NCBI GenBank assembly: GCA_028691385.1
Contig: JAQUZL010000101.1
Coordinates: forward strand, 1-6,474
Direction of reading: 5' to 3'
DNA from: Oscillospiraceae bacterium
GTDB lineage: Bacteria > Bacillota > Clostridia > Oscillospirales > Oscillospiraceae
Length of the DNA stretch: 6,474 bases
Shown here: in pieces, positions 6,425 to 6,474 of the stretch
Layout of the letters: each line of letters opens with the position of its first letter
Position numbering within the stretch: the stretch's first letter is position 1
The notes under the pieces: model-generated
The model's input: the letters and a program-made list of their open reading frames with translations, nothing else
Told to the model about the DNA's origin: nothing
Database searches by the model: none
Translations under genes and position numbers: made by a program

Positions 6425-6429
6425 GGAGG
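6423..6429 (+). promoter_or_regulatory. Strong ribosome binding site of the final gene
   Basis: AAGGAGG starts within the TAA stop of the IMP cyclohydrolase gene and ends 6 nt before the ATG at 6436. It shows that the last gene is a real start and is likely read from the same mRNA. Confidence 0.85.
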
Positions 6430-6435
6430 CTCGTC

Positions 6436-6474
6436 ATGAATAAACTGGAACTGAAATATGGCTGCAATCCCAAC
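6436..6474 (+). CDS. Probable AICAR formyltransferase N-terminus (stand-alone PurH-type transformylase), partial
   Basis: Thirteen codons, MNKLELKYGCNPN, are visible before the window ends. M(N/K)(E/K)LELKYGCNPNQ is, from memory, the typical opening of clostridial stand-alone phosphoribosylaminoimidazolecarboxamide formyltransferases of about 390 aa, which convert AICAR to FAICAR using 10-formyl-tetrahydrofolate. The position directly after an IMP cyclohydrolase gene supports this, since the two enzymes act in succession. Only a short N-terminus can be judged, so domains and intactness are unknown. Confidence 0.7.
   Translation, partial: MNKLELKYGCNPN

Noticed and set aside
1..6474. CRISPR array, tRNA, rRNA, toxin-antitoxin or phage-defence genes
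   Set aside because: No regularly spaced repeats, no RNA gene signatures and no matching protein motifs were seen on either strand.

Overview
The window looks like chromosome of a GC-rich member of the Bacillota, most likely a gut clostridium of the Oscillospirales. Supporting signs are a DUF4330 protein next to a CsaB-type pyruvyl transferase, strong AGGAGG-type ribosome binding sites, stand-alone genes for the last two purine steps, and a clostridial IS3-type transposase start. The taxonomic call is inference; no rRNA or marker gene is present.

Layout: (1) 1-120 is the end of an IS3-like insertion sequence, with the first 26 codons of its transposase (minus strand) behind a perfect 17-bp inverted repeat. 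(2) 142-2215 is a two-gene minus-strand unit: a small single-pass DUF4330 protein, then a multi-pass O-antigen ligase/polymerase-type membrane protein, overlapping by 14 nt. (3) 2216-2359 is a 144-bp intergenic region with a good predicted sigma-A promoter for each direction, arranged so that each transcript crosses the other promoter. (4) 2360-6474 is a plus-strand unit: a 739-aa fusion of a GT4 glycosyltransferase and a CsaB-like polysaccharide pyruvyl transferase, a second glycosyltransferase (4-nt overlap), a PurO-type IMP cyclohydrolase (14-nt overlap), and the first 13 codons of what looks like AICAR formyltransferase.

The two divergent units probably cooperate in making a cell-surface glycan. 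The two glycosyltransferases would build lipid-linked units, the CsaB domain would add pyruvate ketals, and the Wzy/WaaL-type protein would polymerise or ligate the product outside the membrane. In characterised bacteria CsaB pyruvylation creates the wall ligand for S-layer-homology (SLH) domain proteins, so SLH proteins are expected elsewhere in the genome. The last two steps of IMP synthesis appear to be transcribed from the same plus-strand unit. The most notable points are the GT4-CsaB fusion, the coupling of wall-glycan genes to purine genes, the insertion-sequence hairpin that would hide the transposase ribosome binding site, and the long uncharacterised N-terminal region of the ligase. 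Nothing here amounts to a clearly new defence or mobile system.
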